This document shows, one piece after another, positions 1-9,000 of a stretch of 29,048 nt of DNA. The stretch comes from JAOABV01 sp039801465. Its GTDB lineage: Bacteria > Hydrothermota > Tepidihabitantia > Tepidihabitantales > CAIPLT01. The notes beneath the pieces are model-generated. The model had not been told where the DNA came from, searched no databases, and saw nothing but the letters and a program-made list of their open reading frames with translations. The stretch is taken from positions 1-29,048 of the forward strand of contig JBDRUT010000019.1 of the NCBI GenBank assembly GCA_039801465.1, in the 5' to 3' direction. Each line of letters begins with the position of its first letter. The stretch's first letter is position 1. The position numbers and the translations under genes are program-made.

Positions 1-120
1 TGCAGTTTTGCTAATTATGCCAGTTGCGACCGGATAGTGTATGCGGTATTTAACAAATATAACAAACAATGGGAGGAGAAACTCCTATGGAAGAAAAAAG
101 AATTTACACAAAAAACTTGA
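1..120 (+). CDS. C-terminal tail of an upstream gene (partial, 5' end outside window)
   Basis: Frame 1 is open from the first base to a TGA at 118-120 (39 codons), while the other two forward frames stop early. The tail is lysine-rich and hydrophilic and ends in FTQKT. The family cannot be named from so short a piece. The TGA overlaps a TTGACA hexamer, but that hexamer has no matching -10. A 5-bp hairpin (AGGAG-AAA-CTCCT, 74-86) lies inside it. It could be a chance open frame. Confidence 0.4.
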   Translation, partial: CSFANYASCDRIVYAVFNKYNKQWEEKLLWKKKEFTQKT

Positions 121-143
121 CACTACCCTTTTAAATTGATTTC

Positions 144-172
144 TTGACACATAAGCAATTACAACTTATAAT
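144..172 (+). promoter_or_regulatory. Sigma-70 promoter of the subtilase gene
   Basis: A perfect TTGACA (144-149) and a perfect TATAAT (167-172) are separated by exactly 17 bp. Transcription would start near 179, giving a 5' untranslated region of about 43 nt that carries the ribosome-binding site CGGAGG (211-216), 5 nt before the ATG at 222. Confidence 0.8.
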
Positions 173-221
173 TTGTTGCAATATTTTATGATGTTGTTTA
201 ATTTAATTTTCGGAGGACTGC

Positions 222-2927
222 ATGTCAAATAAAATTATTATTTTTATTTTATTAGCAATTGTCACTCTATCTTTTGCTGTGCCAACTCACAATATCGGAG
301 AATTAAATGGTAATCCATATCTATTGGGCACAATGATTGTAAAGTTTAAACCGGAATATCGAGGTAAAATTACAACCAATGTTGTCGATGGCATTGCAAG
401 AACCAATATTCCTCAAATTGACCAATTAAACCACAAATGGCAAGTAAACAAAGTAGAAAAAATTATTCCTGACCCTAATCCCAGTGAACTGGCCAAAGAA
501 TATGGAATGGATCTATTCTATCGCTTTGATTTTCCTGAATCTAAAGACATTATGCAAATCATAAAAGATTACGAAAAAACCGGTGTCATTCAGTATGCTG
601 AGCCTGATTATGTCTTTCAAGTTGACCGTGTGCCTAATGACCCTTATTACAATTCACAATGGCATTTAATAAAGTGTCAGTGTGCTTTAGCATGGGATGG
701 TGTTTTGGGTGATTCAACTGTAACTGTAATGATTATTGATTGTGGCGTTGATTATAATCACGATGATTTAAAATATGTCTACTCTATTAATACGCCAGAA
801 GATATTAACGGAAATCGCAGATTTGACCCATATCCCGCATCTCAAGGTGGTGATTTTGACGGTATTGACCAAGATGGAAATCTATATACTGACGATGTTA
901 TTGGTTGGGACTGGATTGGTAATGACCCTAACCCTTATCCTAATGCCGGTGACGACCATGCAACTAATTGTGCCGGCATTCCAGTTGCTCATACTGATAA
1001 TAATATCGGTATTGCCAGTTACAGTTGGGGCTGTCGTTATGTTGATGCGCGTTGTGGTTACGGTGGTTATATTTATAATTATCTACCGGCACTCTATTAT
1101 GCGGTGACAAGACAAGTTTGGGCAGTAAGTATGTCATTTGGTGGCTCGGCTTATCAACAAGCATATCAAGATGCTATTAATTATGCTTGGGCTGGTGGTT
1201 GTGTCTTAATGGCTTCTGCTGGAAATTGTGAAACCCACCCACCAGGTGTATTACGCTATCCGGCATGTTATGAACATGTCATTTGTGTTGCCGCAACTGA
1301 CCAGAATGATTATCTCTCGGATTGGCCTGGTCCAGGACAATCTAATTATGGACCATTTGTTGATGTCTGTGCACCAGGCACCGCAGTTCTTACCACTGAC
1401 CCGAACAACGGTTATGGTGCTTGGGATGGCACTTCAATGTCAACTCCATGCGTTGCCGGCTTGGCAGTACTCTTAAAATCAATGTACCCCAGGATGACTA
1501 ATGCGGAATGCACTTTAAGAATCTTCCAATCTTGTGATCCAATGCCTGACCCTCAATACGCTGCAGGAAATTGTGGTCATGGACGCATTAATGTTACCAA
1601 GGCAATCTACCAACCAATCCGTTGTAATCTTAAAACTACCGCATTTTGGATTAATGACGGCAATAATAACTATCCGCAAAACAATGAGATCGTGAGTCTA
1701 ATTACAACAATGACTAATGAACGGAATTATCAGAATGCGACTAATGTTTCCGCAACGCTCTTTACTAATGACCCGGATGTTACCATCATCAAAAATACTG
1801 CGAGTTTTCCTAATATTAGTGCCGGTGCCTCACAAAGTTGTTCTGCGGATTCTTTTATCTTTTCAGTTAATGCCAATGCTATACCACATCGGGTTCGCTT
1901 CTTCATTCAGAAAACTGCTAATCCTCCGTCATTAAGCACTTGGGATACAATCTATGTTAACATCTGTTTTCCCAGAATTCTTTTAGTCGATGATGATGAA
2001 GGTGCTAATTATGAAATATATTACAAAGAATCTATTGATTCACTTAAAACTTTTTATCGTCTTTGGACCGTAACCTCAGCCGGCTCACCGCCTTTAGAAA
2101 CACTGTCAAACTATCCTGTTACTGTCTGGTTTACCGGTTTAGATAGTTTGAATACCTTGACGACAAATGATATTACTAATCTTACAAGTTATCTTAATGC
2201 CGGGAACAAACTCTTTATCTGTGGCCAAAATTTAGGACAACACATTGGTTCTACCCCATTTTATATTAATTATCTTCGTGCATCATATGTGACTAATAGT
2301 ACTGGCATACTTTATGCAATTGGTGTGCCGAATGACCCAATTGGTGGTGTTAATGGTGATACAATTGTTTTAGGCGGTGCTGGTGGTGCGGCAAATTCTC
2401 GCTCTAATGATGGCATTAGACCTCTAAGCGGTGCCAAAGGATGTTTCTGGTATCGCGGTTATGCGGATACAACCGTCTATGGTGCAATTCATTATAGTGG
2501 AAATTATAAAATAGTATATTTCGGAATGCCGTTTGAAGCTATCGACCACTCCGCATTAAGATATATCCAAAAATGGGATGTGATGCGACGGATTCTTACA
2601 TTTTTTGGTGAACGATTACCCGGTATTGAAGAAGTCGAACTAACATCACCAATCCGAACAATCAATGCACCGCTTACTCTGTCTTTATATCCAAATCCAT
2701 TCTCAGAACGAACGACTATTCGATTCATATCACCAACTACAAGTAACGCCCAATTGAATATTTACAATCTTTCCGGTGCTTTAGTAAAGACGATTAAGAT
2801 TGACGGCTCAAATGTTCTTTGGGATGGAACCGACCAATACTCCAGAAAATTACTAAGCGGTGTCTATTTCTGTGAACTAAAAACTTCTCAAGGTAGTTTA
2901 ATTCAAAAAGCAGTTATTTTAAGGTAA
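222..2927 (+). CDS. Secreted S8 (subtilisin-like) serine protease with C-terminal sorting domain
   Basis: A 901-residue exported protease. Residues 1-19 form a signal peptide (hydrophobic core IIIFILLAIVTL). Residues about 33-135 resemble a subtilase propeptide. The S8 catalytic domain follows (about 145-460): Asp173 in VMIIDCGVDYNHDD, His246 in DDHATNCAGI, the oxyanion Asn335 in SAGN, and Ser405 in GTSMSTPCVAG. An Asp/Gly-rich insert (about 192-240) lies between Asp and His, as in many secreted bacterial subtilases and perhaps binding calcium. Residues about 585-760 start with ILLVDDDEG and resemble the flavodoxin/GATase-like module often found after such proteases. The last 80 residues start at YPNP (823-826) and end in a beta-rich tail, matching the type A (Por) sorting domain of type IX secretion or an FlgD-like fold. 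The start is fixed by GGAGG upstream and the signal peptide. Oddity: the usual HGTHVAG around the catalytic His reads HATNCAG. Confidence 0.9.
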   Translation: MSNKIIIFILLAIVTLSFAVPTHNIGELNGNPYLLGTMIVKFKPEYRGKITTNVVDGIARTNIPQIDQLNHKWQVNKVEKIIPDPNPSELAKEYGMDLFYRFDFPESKDIMQIIKDYEKTGVIQYAEPDYVFQVDRVPNDPYYNSQWHLIKCQCALAWDGVLGDSTVTVMIIDCGVDYNHDDLKYVYSINTPEDINGNRRFDPYPASQGGDFDGIDQDGNLYTDDVIGWDWIGNDPNPYPNAGDDHATNCAGIPVAHTDNNIGIASYSWGCRYVDARCGYGGYIYNYLPALYYAVTRQVWAVSMSFGGSAYQQAYQDAINYAWAGGCVLMASAGNCETHPPGVLRYPACYEHVICVAATDQNDYLSDWPGPGQSNYGPFVDVCAPGTAVLTTDPNNGYGAWDGTSMSTPCVAGLAVLLKSMYPRMTNAECTLRIFQSCDPMPDPQYAAGNCGHGRINVTKAIYQPIRCNLKTTAFWINDGNNNYPQNNEIVSLITTMTNERNYQNATNVSATLFTNDPDVTIIKNTASFPNISAGASQSCSADSFIFSVNANAIPHRVRFFIQKTANPPSLSTWDTIYVNICFPRILLVDDDEGANYEIYYKESIDSLKTFYRLWTVTSAGSPPLETLSNYPVTVWFTGLDSLNTLTTNDITNLTSYLNAGNKLFICGQNLGQHIGSTPFYINYLRASYVTNSTGILYAIGVPNDPIGGVNGDTIVLGGAGGAANSRSNDGIRPLSGAKGCFWYRGYADTTVYGAIHYSGNYKIVYFGMPFEAIDHSALRYIQKWDVMRRILTFFGERLPGIEEVELTSPIRTINAPLTLSLYPNPFSERTTIRFISPTTSNAQLNIYNLSGALVKTIKIDGSNVLWDGTDQYSRKLLSGVYFCELKTSQGSLIQKAVILR

Positions 2928-2983
2928 AGTAGTAATATCGCCTGTAATTAAATTTTCTTAAGAGTCAATCTCTCGGCTTCTGA

Positions 2984-3565
2984 TTATTGAGCCAATAGAA
3001 CTAACCAAGAGACTTTAGCCAAAAACTCTAAGCGTTCTAATCGATATCTGGCTTCAGTTAAATCTTTACCGCCAACTACTACACCATGTTTACCTAAAAT
3101 AATTACATTGTGTCTAATTACCGCTTTGCTAACCGCTTTTGCTAACTTAACACTTCCTGGTTGATAATAGCCAAGATATTTTATTGACCCGAGCAACTGT
3201 TCGGTTTCAGTTAATAAGTTTATATTTAATTTTCTGCCACTTACTGCAAAAGATGTGGCAAACGGCGGATGTGCGTGAATTACCGCATTGATATCCGGCC
3301 GGTTCGCATAAATCGCAAGATGCATACGATATTCGGATGAAGGCATAATTTTATAATCGGTATTTTTTATTTTCCAATTATTGGTACCAATTTTGACAAT
3401 GTCGCCAATTTTTAATTCTCCCTTACAGACACCGCTACGGGTTATCAATATCTCTTTTTTATTTAATCTTATGCTAATGTTACCATCTGATGCAACCACA
3501 TATCCATACTCGAATAAAAATTTACCTAATTCAATTATCTGCTTTGTAGCGTGTGTTATTTCCAT
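2984..3565 (-). CDS. Class II aldolase/adducin family protein (FucA/AraD-like)
   Basis: 193 residues. Family hallmarks are SDGNIS near residues 26-31 (phosphate binding), Glu78 in SSEYRMH aligning with the catalytic Glu of L-fuculose-1-phosphate aldolase, the zinc ligands His97 and His99 in HAHPP, and His160 in GKHGVVV. The family cleaves or epimerises phosphorylated ketoses with a divalent metal. It includes FucA (aldolase), AraD (4-epimerase) and MtnB (methylthioribulose-1-phosphate dehydratase), which cannot be told apart safely here; length and the ordered Glu/His set fit an aldolase best. It starts 28 bp after the serS stop, so it is probably the last gene of the long gcv-serS transcript. 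No clear Shine-Dalgarno sequence precedes the ATG. The gene converges on the subtilase gene with 56 bp between stops and no obvious terminator. Confidence 0.85.
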   Translation of the reverse strand: MEITHATKQIIELGKFLFEYGYVVASDGNISIRLNKKEILITRSGVCKGELKIGDIVKIGTNNWKIKNTDYKIMPSSEYRMHLAIYANRPDINAVIHAHPPFATSFAVSGRKLNINLLTETEQLLGSIKYLGYYQPGSVKLAKAVSKAVIRHNVIILGKHGVVVGGKDLTEARYRLERLEFLAKVSWLVLLAQ

Positions 3566-3593
3566 TTTGATTTAATTGGAGCGAGACGAATTA

Positions 3594-4844
3594 CTAACCG
3601 ATTTTGGTAATGCCACCCATATAAGGTCGAAGAACTTCCGGTATTATTACACTACCATCTTTTTGCTGATTATTCTCAACTAAAGCAATGAAAATTCTGG
3701 GAAATGCTAAACCCGAGCCGTTTAAGATGTGCACATATTCCAGTTCACCGGATTTACGACGCAATCGAATATTTGCGCGTCGGGCTTGAAAATCGACGCA
3801 GTTAGATATTGAAGAGACTTCCAACCATGCGCCAACTCCGCTTGCCCAGGCTTCAATGTCGTAAGTTTTAGCAGATTGAAAAGCCATCTCTTTGGCTGAT
3901 AGTAATTTTACCTGATAAGGTATTTCCAGCAACTGCATAAGTTCTTCAACATCTTTACGCATTTTCTCTAATTCCTCAAAAGAGTCTTCGGGTTTAGTAA
4001 ATTTAACTAATTCCACTTTATCAAATTGATGAATTCTTATCATTCCCCTTACATCTTTTCCATAAGAACCGGCTTCTCGGCGATAACACGGTGTATAGGC
4101 TGTATAGTATTTTGGCAGTTCCTCTTCTTTAAGACACTCATTACTATGTAAGTTAACTAACGGTACTTCTGCAGTCGGAATTAGATAAAATGGGTCTTGG
4201 GCACATTGATACATTTCATCGGCTAATTTGGGTAAAGCACCGGTGTTATAAAAACACTCTTCTAAGTTTAAGGTCGGCGGACTAATTTCTTGATAGTTGT
4301 GTTTGTTGATATGGGTATCTAAACAAAAATTAATGAGCGCACGTTCTAAAAGTGCACCTAAACCCTTAAATAGGACAAAACGGGACCCGGCAATTTTTGA
4401 TGCCCGATTAAAATCAACGATTTGTAGTGCTTCACATAAATCCCAATGGGCTAAAGGAGTAAAGGTGAACTCTGGCTTACTTCCCCAAGTCGCAACGATT
4501 TTATCTTCATCCGGAACCGATTCGTGAATAATGTTGGGCAGAAATTTAATCTTATTTTCCAACTCATTTTCAATTACTGTCAGTTCTTGTTCGATTGTTT
4601 TAATCTTTTCGCTCAGTTCTTTACATTCATTAACCAGATTACCAACTTCTTTTCTCTCCTTTTTACATTTAGCTACTTGTTCTGAAAGTTGACGATGATA
4701 CATCCGCAATTGGTCTCGCCCTTTAATTATCTCACGCCGCTTTTCGTCTAATTTCAAAATTTCCTCAAGCGAAACTTTTTCATCTCGGCGACGCAAAATT
4801 TCTTTAGCAAGTTCCGGATTATTACGAATAAACTTTAAGTCCAT
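3594..4844 (-). CDS. serS: Seryl-tRNA synthetase
   Basis: 416 residues, normal bacterial length. It charges tRNA-Ser with serine in the cytoplasm. The N-terminal 110 residues form the long antiparallel coiled coil that grips the extra arm of tRNA-Ser (charged heptads about 28-100). The class II catalytic core follows: TAEVPL at 224-229 in the serine-binding region, motif 2 with CYRREAGS (253-260) and RIHQFDKVE (270-278), and motif 3 NGSGLAFPR ending at Arg383 (ATP binding). It starts 30 bp after the stop of the GlmL-like ATPase gene; a 7-bp inverted repeat (TATCCCA/TGGGATA, 4862-4886) spans that stop. There is no strong Shine-Dalgarno sequence, so expression probably depends on the upstream transcript. 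Confidence 0.97.
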   Translation of the reverse strand: MDLKFIRNNPELAKEILRRRDEKVSLEEILKLDEKRREIIKGRDQLRMYHRQLSEQVAKCKKERKEVGNLVNECKELSEKIKTIEQELTVIENELENKIKFLPNIIHESVPDEDKIVATWGSKPEFTFTPLAHWDLCEALQIVDFNRASKIAGSRFVLFKGLGALLERALINFCLDTHINKHNYQEISPPTLNLEECFYNTGALPKLADEMYQCAQDPFYLIPTAEVPLVNLHSNECLKEEELPKYYTAYTPCYRREAGSYGKDVRGMIRIHQFDKVELVKFTKPEDSFEELEKMRKDVEELMQLLEIPYQVKLLSAKEMAFQSAKTYDIEAWASGVGAWLEVSSISNCVDFQARRANIRLRRKSGELEYVHILNGSGLAFPRIFIALVENNQQKDGSVIIPEVLRPYMGGITKIG

Positions 4845-4874
4845 ATGCTAATTAAGAAAAGTATCCCATTTGTC

Positions 4875-6677
4875 TTATTTGGGATAGGCGTTGAGTGCAG
4901 TTGCGGTCTTTTGAAGAAATTCGATTCTTTGTTTTGAGTCTTGCGGCACAACAAATGGTCTTCGTCCTCGACAGTCAATAATCACACCAACGACTCCACC
5001 TTCGATTTCCGCATCCAGTTCTTTACCTTTACCCGCTCCGACATCAAAGTTCTTTTCTGGCCGAATATGAGCTTTGACCTTTATATTTTCCAATGGAATT
5101 AAAAAGATATCGCCATAATTAACAGTCTTCTCGATTATTTCTCCATTAGGTTTGGATATTTTTACTGAAACACATTTTGCTCCGGGTTTACCTTCGCCCA
5201 CCGGCGCAATGCAAGTTCCCAATTTTACGAGACAATCTTTCTCAAAGACTTCTTTGGCTGCTTCTTGATGGACTGTTGAAAGGACCCCTAAATGTGGCAT
5301 CATAAAAATACTATCAACTGCTAAGCGTGTAACACCTTCAGGTAAGAATGCATCAATCATCATCAATGCTGCCTGTACGCGTCGGGGTGCATGAGATAAA
5401 ATCCCGCCGGAGCCGACAATTAAATTTAAACTCATCATATTTACTAAAGTCTCGCCAGATAATGTTTGTGCGAATGCATCAGAAATTGTTCTCTCTTGTT
5501 GCACGCCTTTAAGTCCAACTGCCATCGATTTGTGTTGTTCTAATGCTAAGCGAAGTGCTTCGCGGGCAATTGCATGTTCAATTTTTAACTCTTCTAAGGT
5601 TGATGGAATGGTTGTCGGTCGAATCATCTTATTACGAATTCGATTACGCACATCGGCAACTGGAATTTCAAAAGGTATCCAGCGCATAATATTTTCTTCG
5701 CCAGCTTCAGCCAAGACATTAGAGATACTATAGGACATTCCAAGATTAGCACTGACTGTTCGGTTAAAGATACCAGAAAAGACGGAAAAGATATCAGTGG
5801 TTGCACCACCGATATCAACACCTAAGACATCAATATGTTCTGATTTACCGATATTCTCAATTAAAAGACCGACTGCACCGGGGGTTGGCATAATTGGTAC
5901 ATCAGTCCATTCCATTAACTTTTTGTAACCAGGTGCGTGTGCCATCACATGTTCCATAAACAAATCATGAATCCGGTGTCGAGCAGGAATCAAATTTTCT
6001 CGTTCCAGAACCGGTCGGATATTTTCGACAATAACTAAGGCACTCTTATCTTGTAAAGTTTTTATTATCAAATCCCGGGCATCTTTATTACCAGCATAAA
6101 TTACCGGCAGACTATAACCTGTACCAAATCTCGGCCGTGGGTCTGCGGCGCGGATTAATTCTGCCAATTCAACAACATGAGAAATGGTACCACCATCAAC
6201 TCCGCCAGACAAAAGGATCATATCCGGTCGTAGAGTTCTAATTCTTTCAATTTTTTCGTGTGGCAACCGACCATCATTAGATGCGATAACATCCATTACA
6301 ATTGCACCGGCGCCTAAAGCTGCGCGTGCAGCACTTTCTGCAGTCATCGTTAAGACCACACCCGCAACCATCATCTGTAGACCACCACCGGCAGATGAAG
6401 TTGAAATATAAATATCAACTCCTTCTTTATCGTTCTTAGATGGTTTAATGATTTTCTCACCATCTAAAATAACTTTATGAGACAATTCTTCAACTTCGCG
6501 AATTGAATTTAATACACCGCGCGTGACATCTTCAAAAGGTGCTTCAACGGTAGTTGGTGCTTCACCCCGCACTTTTAATCGATACTCATTCCCGGTCTTC
6601 TCAATTAAAATTGCTTTGGTAGTTGTGCTACCACAATCAGTTGCTAAAACTCGTTTTATATTCTCTTTTGCTATCAT
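4875..6677 (-). CDS. MutL/GlmL-family ATPase (glutamate mutase accessory-like)
   Basis: 600 residues of the ASKHA (actin/Hsp70-like) ATPase fold. Phosphate-1 loop DCGSTTTKAI starts at Asp14, phosphate-2 DIGGATTD is at 288-295, and an adenosine-type GSGG is at 422-425. SGGVDGGT (157-164) is another conserved glycine-rich motif. The family is known from clostridial glutamate mutase operons (MutL/GlmL), where it is thought to help reactivate the B12 enzyme. Many genomes carry it without that mutase, and no mutase subunit is visible here. It sits between a conserved 133-aa gene (93 bp upstream) and serS, within the glycine-cleavage run. Start: ATG preceded by AAAAAAGGAATAAAGCA, a usable AGGA. Family membership is secure; its partner enzyme is not. 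Confidence 0.85.
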   Translation of the reverse strand: MIAKENIKRVLATDCGSTTTKAILIEKTGNEYRLKVRGEAPTTVEAPFEDVTRGVLNSIREVEELSHKVILDGEKIIKPSKNDKEGVDIYISTSSAGGGLQMMVAGVVLTMTAESAARAALGAGAIVMDVIASNDGRLPHEKIERIRTLRPDMILLSGGVDGGTISHVVELAELIRAADPRPRFGTGYSLPVIYAGNKDARDLIIKTLQDKSALVIVENIRPVLERENLIPARHRIHDLFMEHVMAHAPGYKKLMEWTDVPIMPTPGAVGLLIENIGKSEHIDVLGVDIGGATTDIFSVFSGIFNRTVSANLGMSYSISNVLAEAGEENIMRWIPFEIPVADVRNRIRNKMIRPTTIPSTLEELKIEHAIAREALRLALEQHKSMAVGLKGVQQERTISDAFAQTLSGETLVNMMSLNLIVGSGGILSHAPRRVQAALMMIDAFLPEGVTRLAVDSIFMMPHLGVLSTVHQEAAKEVFEKDCLVKLGTCIAPVGEGKPGAKCVSVKISKPNGEIIEKTVNYGDIFLIPLENIKVKAHIRPEKNFDVGAGKGKELDAEIEGGVVGVIIDCRGRRPFVVPQDSKQRIEFLQKTATALNAYPK

Positions 6678-6770
6678 TGCTTTATTCCTTTTTTACTGAT
6701 ATCATCACAGAAAATAAGTTAGTTGATTTGTGATTTTTTTCACTCTTTGGTATTTTCCCAATTATCTTAC

Positions 6771-7172
6771 TCATTTTTTGAACCAGTGCACAATCTGAGA
6801 AAATATCGATATTTTTCTCATTCGGCTTGTTGGCATTTCCGAATCTTGGTGATTATGATTTTCCTTGACCGATGGATTCGGCTTTTTGATGTTTCTGCTC
6901 TCATTTTCCAGTTTCTCAATCTCTTTAATGAGCAATTCAATATTCTCTCTATTTTCCAGAAGTGTTGCAATCTCATTGTATGGTCGAGCCGGGAAAACTG
7001 CGGAATAGATTGGCTGAAAAAAGACCATCAGTTGCGACCCAACAAAAGATAGTGGCTTCGATGATTCTAATAAGACAATTGCCATTGGTGTTAGTTTCAT
7101 CTCAACTACTTTCAAAGCAATCTTATGCAAAATCTCATCGCGTCTTGATGGGGTAATCTCTTCTACAAGCAT
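6771..7172 (-). CDS. Conserved hypothetical protein, 133 aa
   Basis: The first 90 residues look like a compact helical domain: charged N-terminus (SRRDEILHKIALKVVEMKL), a hydrophobic stretch with ESSKPLSFVGSQLMVFFQP (about 36-54), then LLENRENIELLIKEIEKLE. The remaining ~40 residues are polar and basic and probably unstructured. I recognise the ESxKPLxFxGSQ...LLExRENxExLI pattern as a recurring small family in uncultured bacteria, but no function is known to me. Its ATG overlaps the TAA of gcvPB (TAATG), so the two are translationally coupled. The GlmL-like ATPase gene follows, so a role with that ATPase or with glycine cleavage is conceivable. Confidence 0.75.
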   Translation of the reverse strand: MLVEEITPSRRDEILHKIALKVVEMKLTPMAIVLLESSKPLSFVGSQLMVFFQPIYSAVFPARPYNEIATLLENRENIELLIKEIEKLENESRNIKKPNPSVKENHNHQDSEMPTSRMRKISIFSQIVHWFKK

Positions 7173-8662
7173 TATCTTTGTTCGTCTAATTGAGTATTGG
7201 TTTGTCTATAAATATATCTTACATCTAATTCTCGCGATGCTTTAACTTCATCTAACCGACGCACTGGTGTTTTTTGTGGTGCATCTTTTAGAATTTGGGG
7301 ATTTGCTTGAGCTTCCTTTGAGATTTGAATCATTGCTTGAATGAATTCATCAACCGATTCTTTAGATTCAGTTTCCGTTGGTTCAATCATTAAGGCTTCA
7401 GGCACAATCAAAGGAAAATAGACAGTCGGTGCGTGCAGACCAAAATCTAAGAGTCGTTTGGCAATATCAAGTGTTCTAATGCCATATGGTTTAAGATTTA
7501 TTGCTGACAAAACACATTCGTGCATACAGATACTTTTATATGGTAAATGGTAATATGTTTCTAATGCTTTTCTTATATAATTCGCATTTATTATAGCACA
7601 TTCTGAGACTTCTTTCAAGCCTTGGCTGCCTAACATTCTAATATAAGTATAAGCGCGCACCATAACACCAAAATTTCCGAAAAAGCCATGAATTTTACCA
7701 ATAGAATTTGGTCGGTTGTAGTCAAATTTAAATTTATCACCTTCTTTAACAATCACAGGAACTGGTAGATATTGGGCTAAATCTTTTTTTACGCCTAAAG
7801 GACCCGCACCTGGTCCGCCACCACCATGTGGAGTAGAAAAAGTCTTATGCAGATTAAAATGGACTAAATTAAAACCCGCATCACCCGGTCGATGATGACC
7901 TAAATACGCATTAAGATTCGCACCATCAAGATAGAGCAGTGCGCCCTTTTTATGTACCATTTCCGCAATTTTTTGAATCTCAGTTTCAAATAGACCTAAA
8001 GTATTAGGCACGGTCAGCATTAAACAGGCAACTTGGTCATCAAGTGCTTTTTCTAAATTATCTAAATCAACTAAACCTGAAGCATTGGATTTAATCTCAA
8101 CTGCCGTATAACCAGAAAGCGTCACTGATGCAGGATTTGTGCCGTGTGCGGAATCGGGAATCAAGACTTTTTTACGGTCTTCTTTTCGAGTTTCAAAGTA
8201 TTTATGAACAATCATAATACCAGTAAATTCGCCATGTGCACCTGCTGCCGGTTGTAAAGTTACTGCATCCATTCCTGAGATTTCACACAGGTATCTTTCT
8301 AATTCATACATAAGTTGTAAAGCACCTTGCACAGTATCTTCTGGTTGGAGTGGATGGATTGCAGAAAACCCTGCTAACCGCGACATATCTTCATTGACTT
8401 TAGGATTATACTTCATCGTGCACGAACCGAGCGGATAAAAACCTTTATCCACATGATGATTGAGAACAGATAGAGCAATAAAATGTCTCACAACATCAAT
8501 TTCCGAAACTTCGGGTAAAGCAAGGTCTCTGCGTTCAGCAAAACCCAATGCCTTAGGCATACTGACATCCATTTTCGGAAGGCTATAGCCCTTACGATTG
8601 GGTTTAGAATATTCAAAAATCAAAGGTTCAATCTCTTTAACACTGCGCATAGTTAATTTCAT
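7172..8662 (-). CDS. gcvPB: Glycine dehydrogenase (decarboxylating) subunit 2
   Basis: 496 residues. This is the PLP-carrying half of the P protein, which decarboxylates glycine and passes the aminomethyl group to the lipoyl arm of GcvH. The PLP lysine is Lys273 in HFNLHKTFSTPHGGGGPG, with the glycine-rich phosphate loop after it. GSCTMKYNP (79-87), PAAGAHGEFTG (138-148) and SAHGTNPASV (171-180) are typical of the subunit. The ATG at 8660-8662 overlaps the TAA of the preceding DUF6485 gene (TAATG), which favours this start over Met5, although the usual family N-terminus begins nearer Met5. It works as a heterotetramer with GcvPA, encoded two genes upstream. Confidence 0.97.
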   Translation of the reverse strand: MKLTMRSVKEIEPLIFEYSKPNRKGYSLPKMDVSMPKALGFAERRDLALPEVSEIDVVRHFIALSVLNHHVDKGFYPLGSCTMKYNPKVNEDMSRLAGFSAIHPLQPEDTVQGALQLMYELERYLCEISGMDAVTLQPAAGAHGEFTGIMIVHKYFETRKEDRKKVLIPDSAHGTNPASVTLSGYTAVEIKSNASGLVDLDNLEKALDDQVACLMLTVPNTLGLFETEIQKIAEMVHKKGALLYLDGANLNAYLGHHRPGDAGFNLVHFNLHKTFSTPHGGGGPGAGPLGVKKDLAQYLPVPVIVKEGDKFKFDYNRPNSIGKIHGFFGNFGVMVRAYTYIRMLGSQGLKEVSECAIINANYIRKALETYYHLPYKSICMHECVLSAINLKPYGIRTLDIAKRLLDFGLHAPTVYFPLIVPEALMIEPTETESKESVDEFIQAMIQISKEAQANPQILKDAPQKTPVRRLDEVKASRELDVRYIYRQTNTQLDEQR

Positions 8663-8859
8663 TATTTCTTAACACTTTTGATAAAATTATTAATCGACCG
8701 GTCATAGGTCTTTTCTGCAGAAGGCGGAAACAGACATCCAGGAATTTCTTTGGCTTTTTTATGATAGAGAATACACTCGCAACACTTGCCTTTTCTTGAA
8801 CAAGGTTCATAAGTACAAGTACAGATGCTTTTATTCTTAGCAATATTACACTCAGGCAT
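8662..8859 (-). CDS. DUF6485 family Cys-rich small protein
   Basis: 65 residues. It has a cysteine cluster (CTCTYEPCSRKGKCCEC, starting at Cys13) followed by H33, GC42 and the conserved tail EKTYDRSINNFI. I recognise this as the DUF6485 family; the spacing suggests a metal (zinc or Fe-S) site, but no function is established. It lies between the two glycine decarboxylase genes, and its TAA overlaps the gcvPB ATG, so it probably acts as a coupling cistron as well as a protein. Ribosome-binding site AAAGGAA is 5 nt before the ATG. The start region has been tandemly triplicated upstream (see the 60-bp repeat). A longer frame on the same strand (8637-8843) is a shadow. Confidence 0.85.
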   Translation of the reverse strand: MPECNIAKNKSICTCTYEPCSRKGKCCECILYHKKAKEIPGCLFPPSAEKTYDRSINNFIKSVKK

Positions 8860-9000
8860 ATCGTTCCTTTAAGTATAATTACAAATAATTATATTTTTTT
8901 CAATATTACATTCAGACATACACTTCCCTTAAATGTATGCACAAATACTTATATTCTTAGCAACATTATAATCAAGCATATAGTTCTTTTAATAATCTAA
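8821..9000 (-). repeat. 60-bp tandem repeat x3: duplicated start region of the DUF6485 gene
   Basis: Three 60-bp units (8821-8880, 8881-8940, 8941-9000) align without gaps. Each holds, on the minus strand, a purine-rich ribosome-binding site, an ATG and about 13 codons. Start codons sit at 8857-8859 (real gene), 8917-8919 and 8977-8979. The two extra copies form 16-codon ORFs (8869-8919, starting MSECNIEKN; 8929-8979, starting MLDYNVAKN). Each ends in TAA directly before the next ribosome-binding site. The outermost copy's ATG overlaps the end of gcvPA (ATGCTTGA). Confidence 0.9.

Noticed and set aside
4862..4886. 7-bp hairpin TATCCCA/TGGGATA at the ATPase-serS junction
   Set aside because: The 11-nt loop contains the stop codon and no T-run follows; too weak to call a terminator.
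6797..6819. Near-perfect inverted repeat GAGAAAATATC / GATATTTTTCTC
   Set aside because: It is inside the coding end of the 133-aa gene, has a 1-nt imperfection and no U-run, so I do not call it a terminator.
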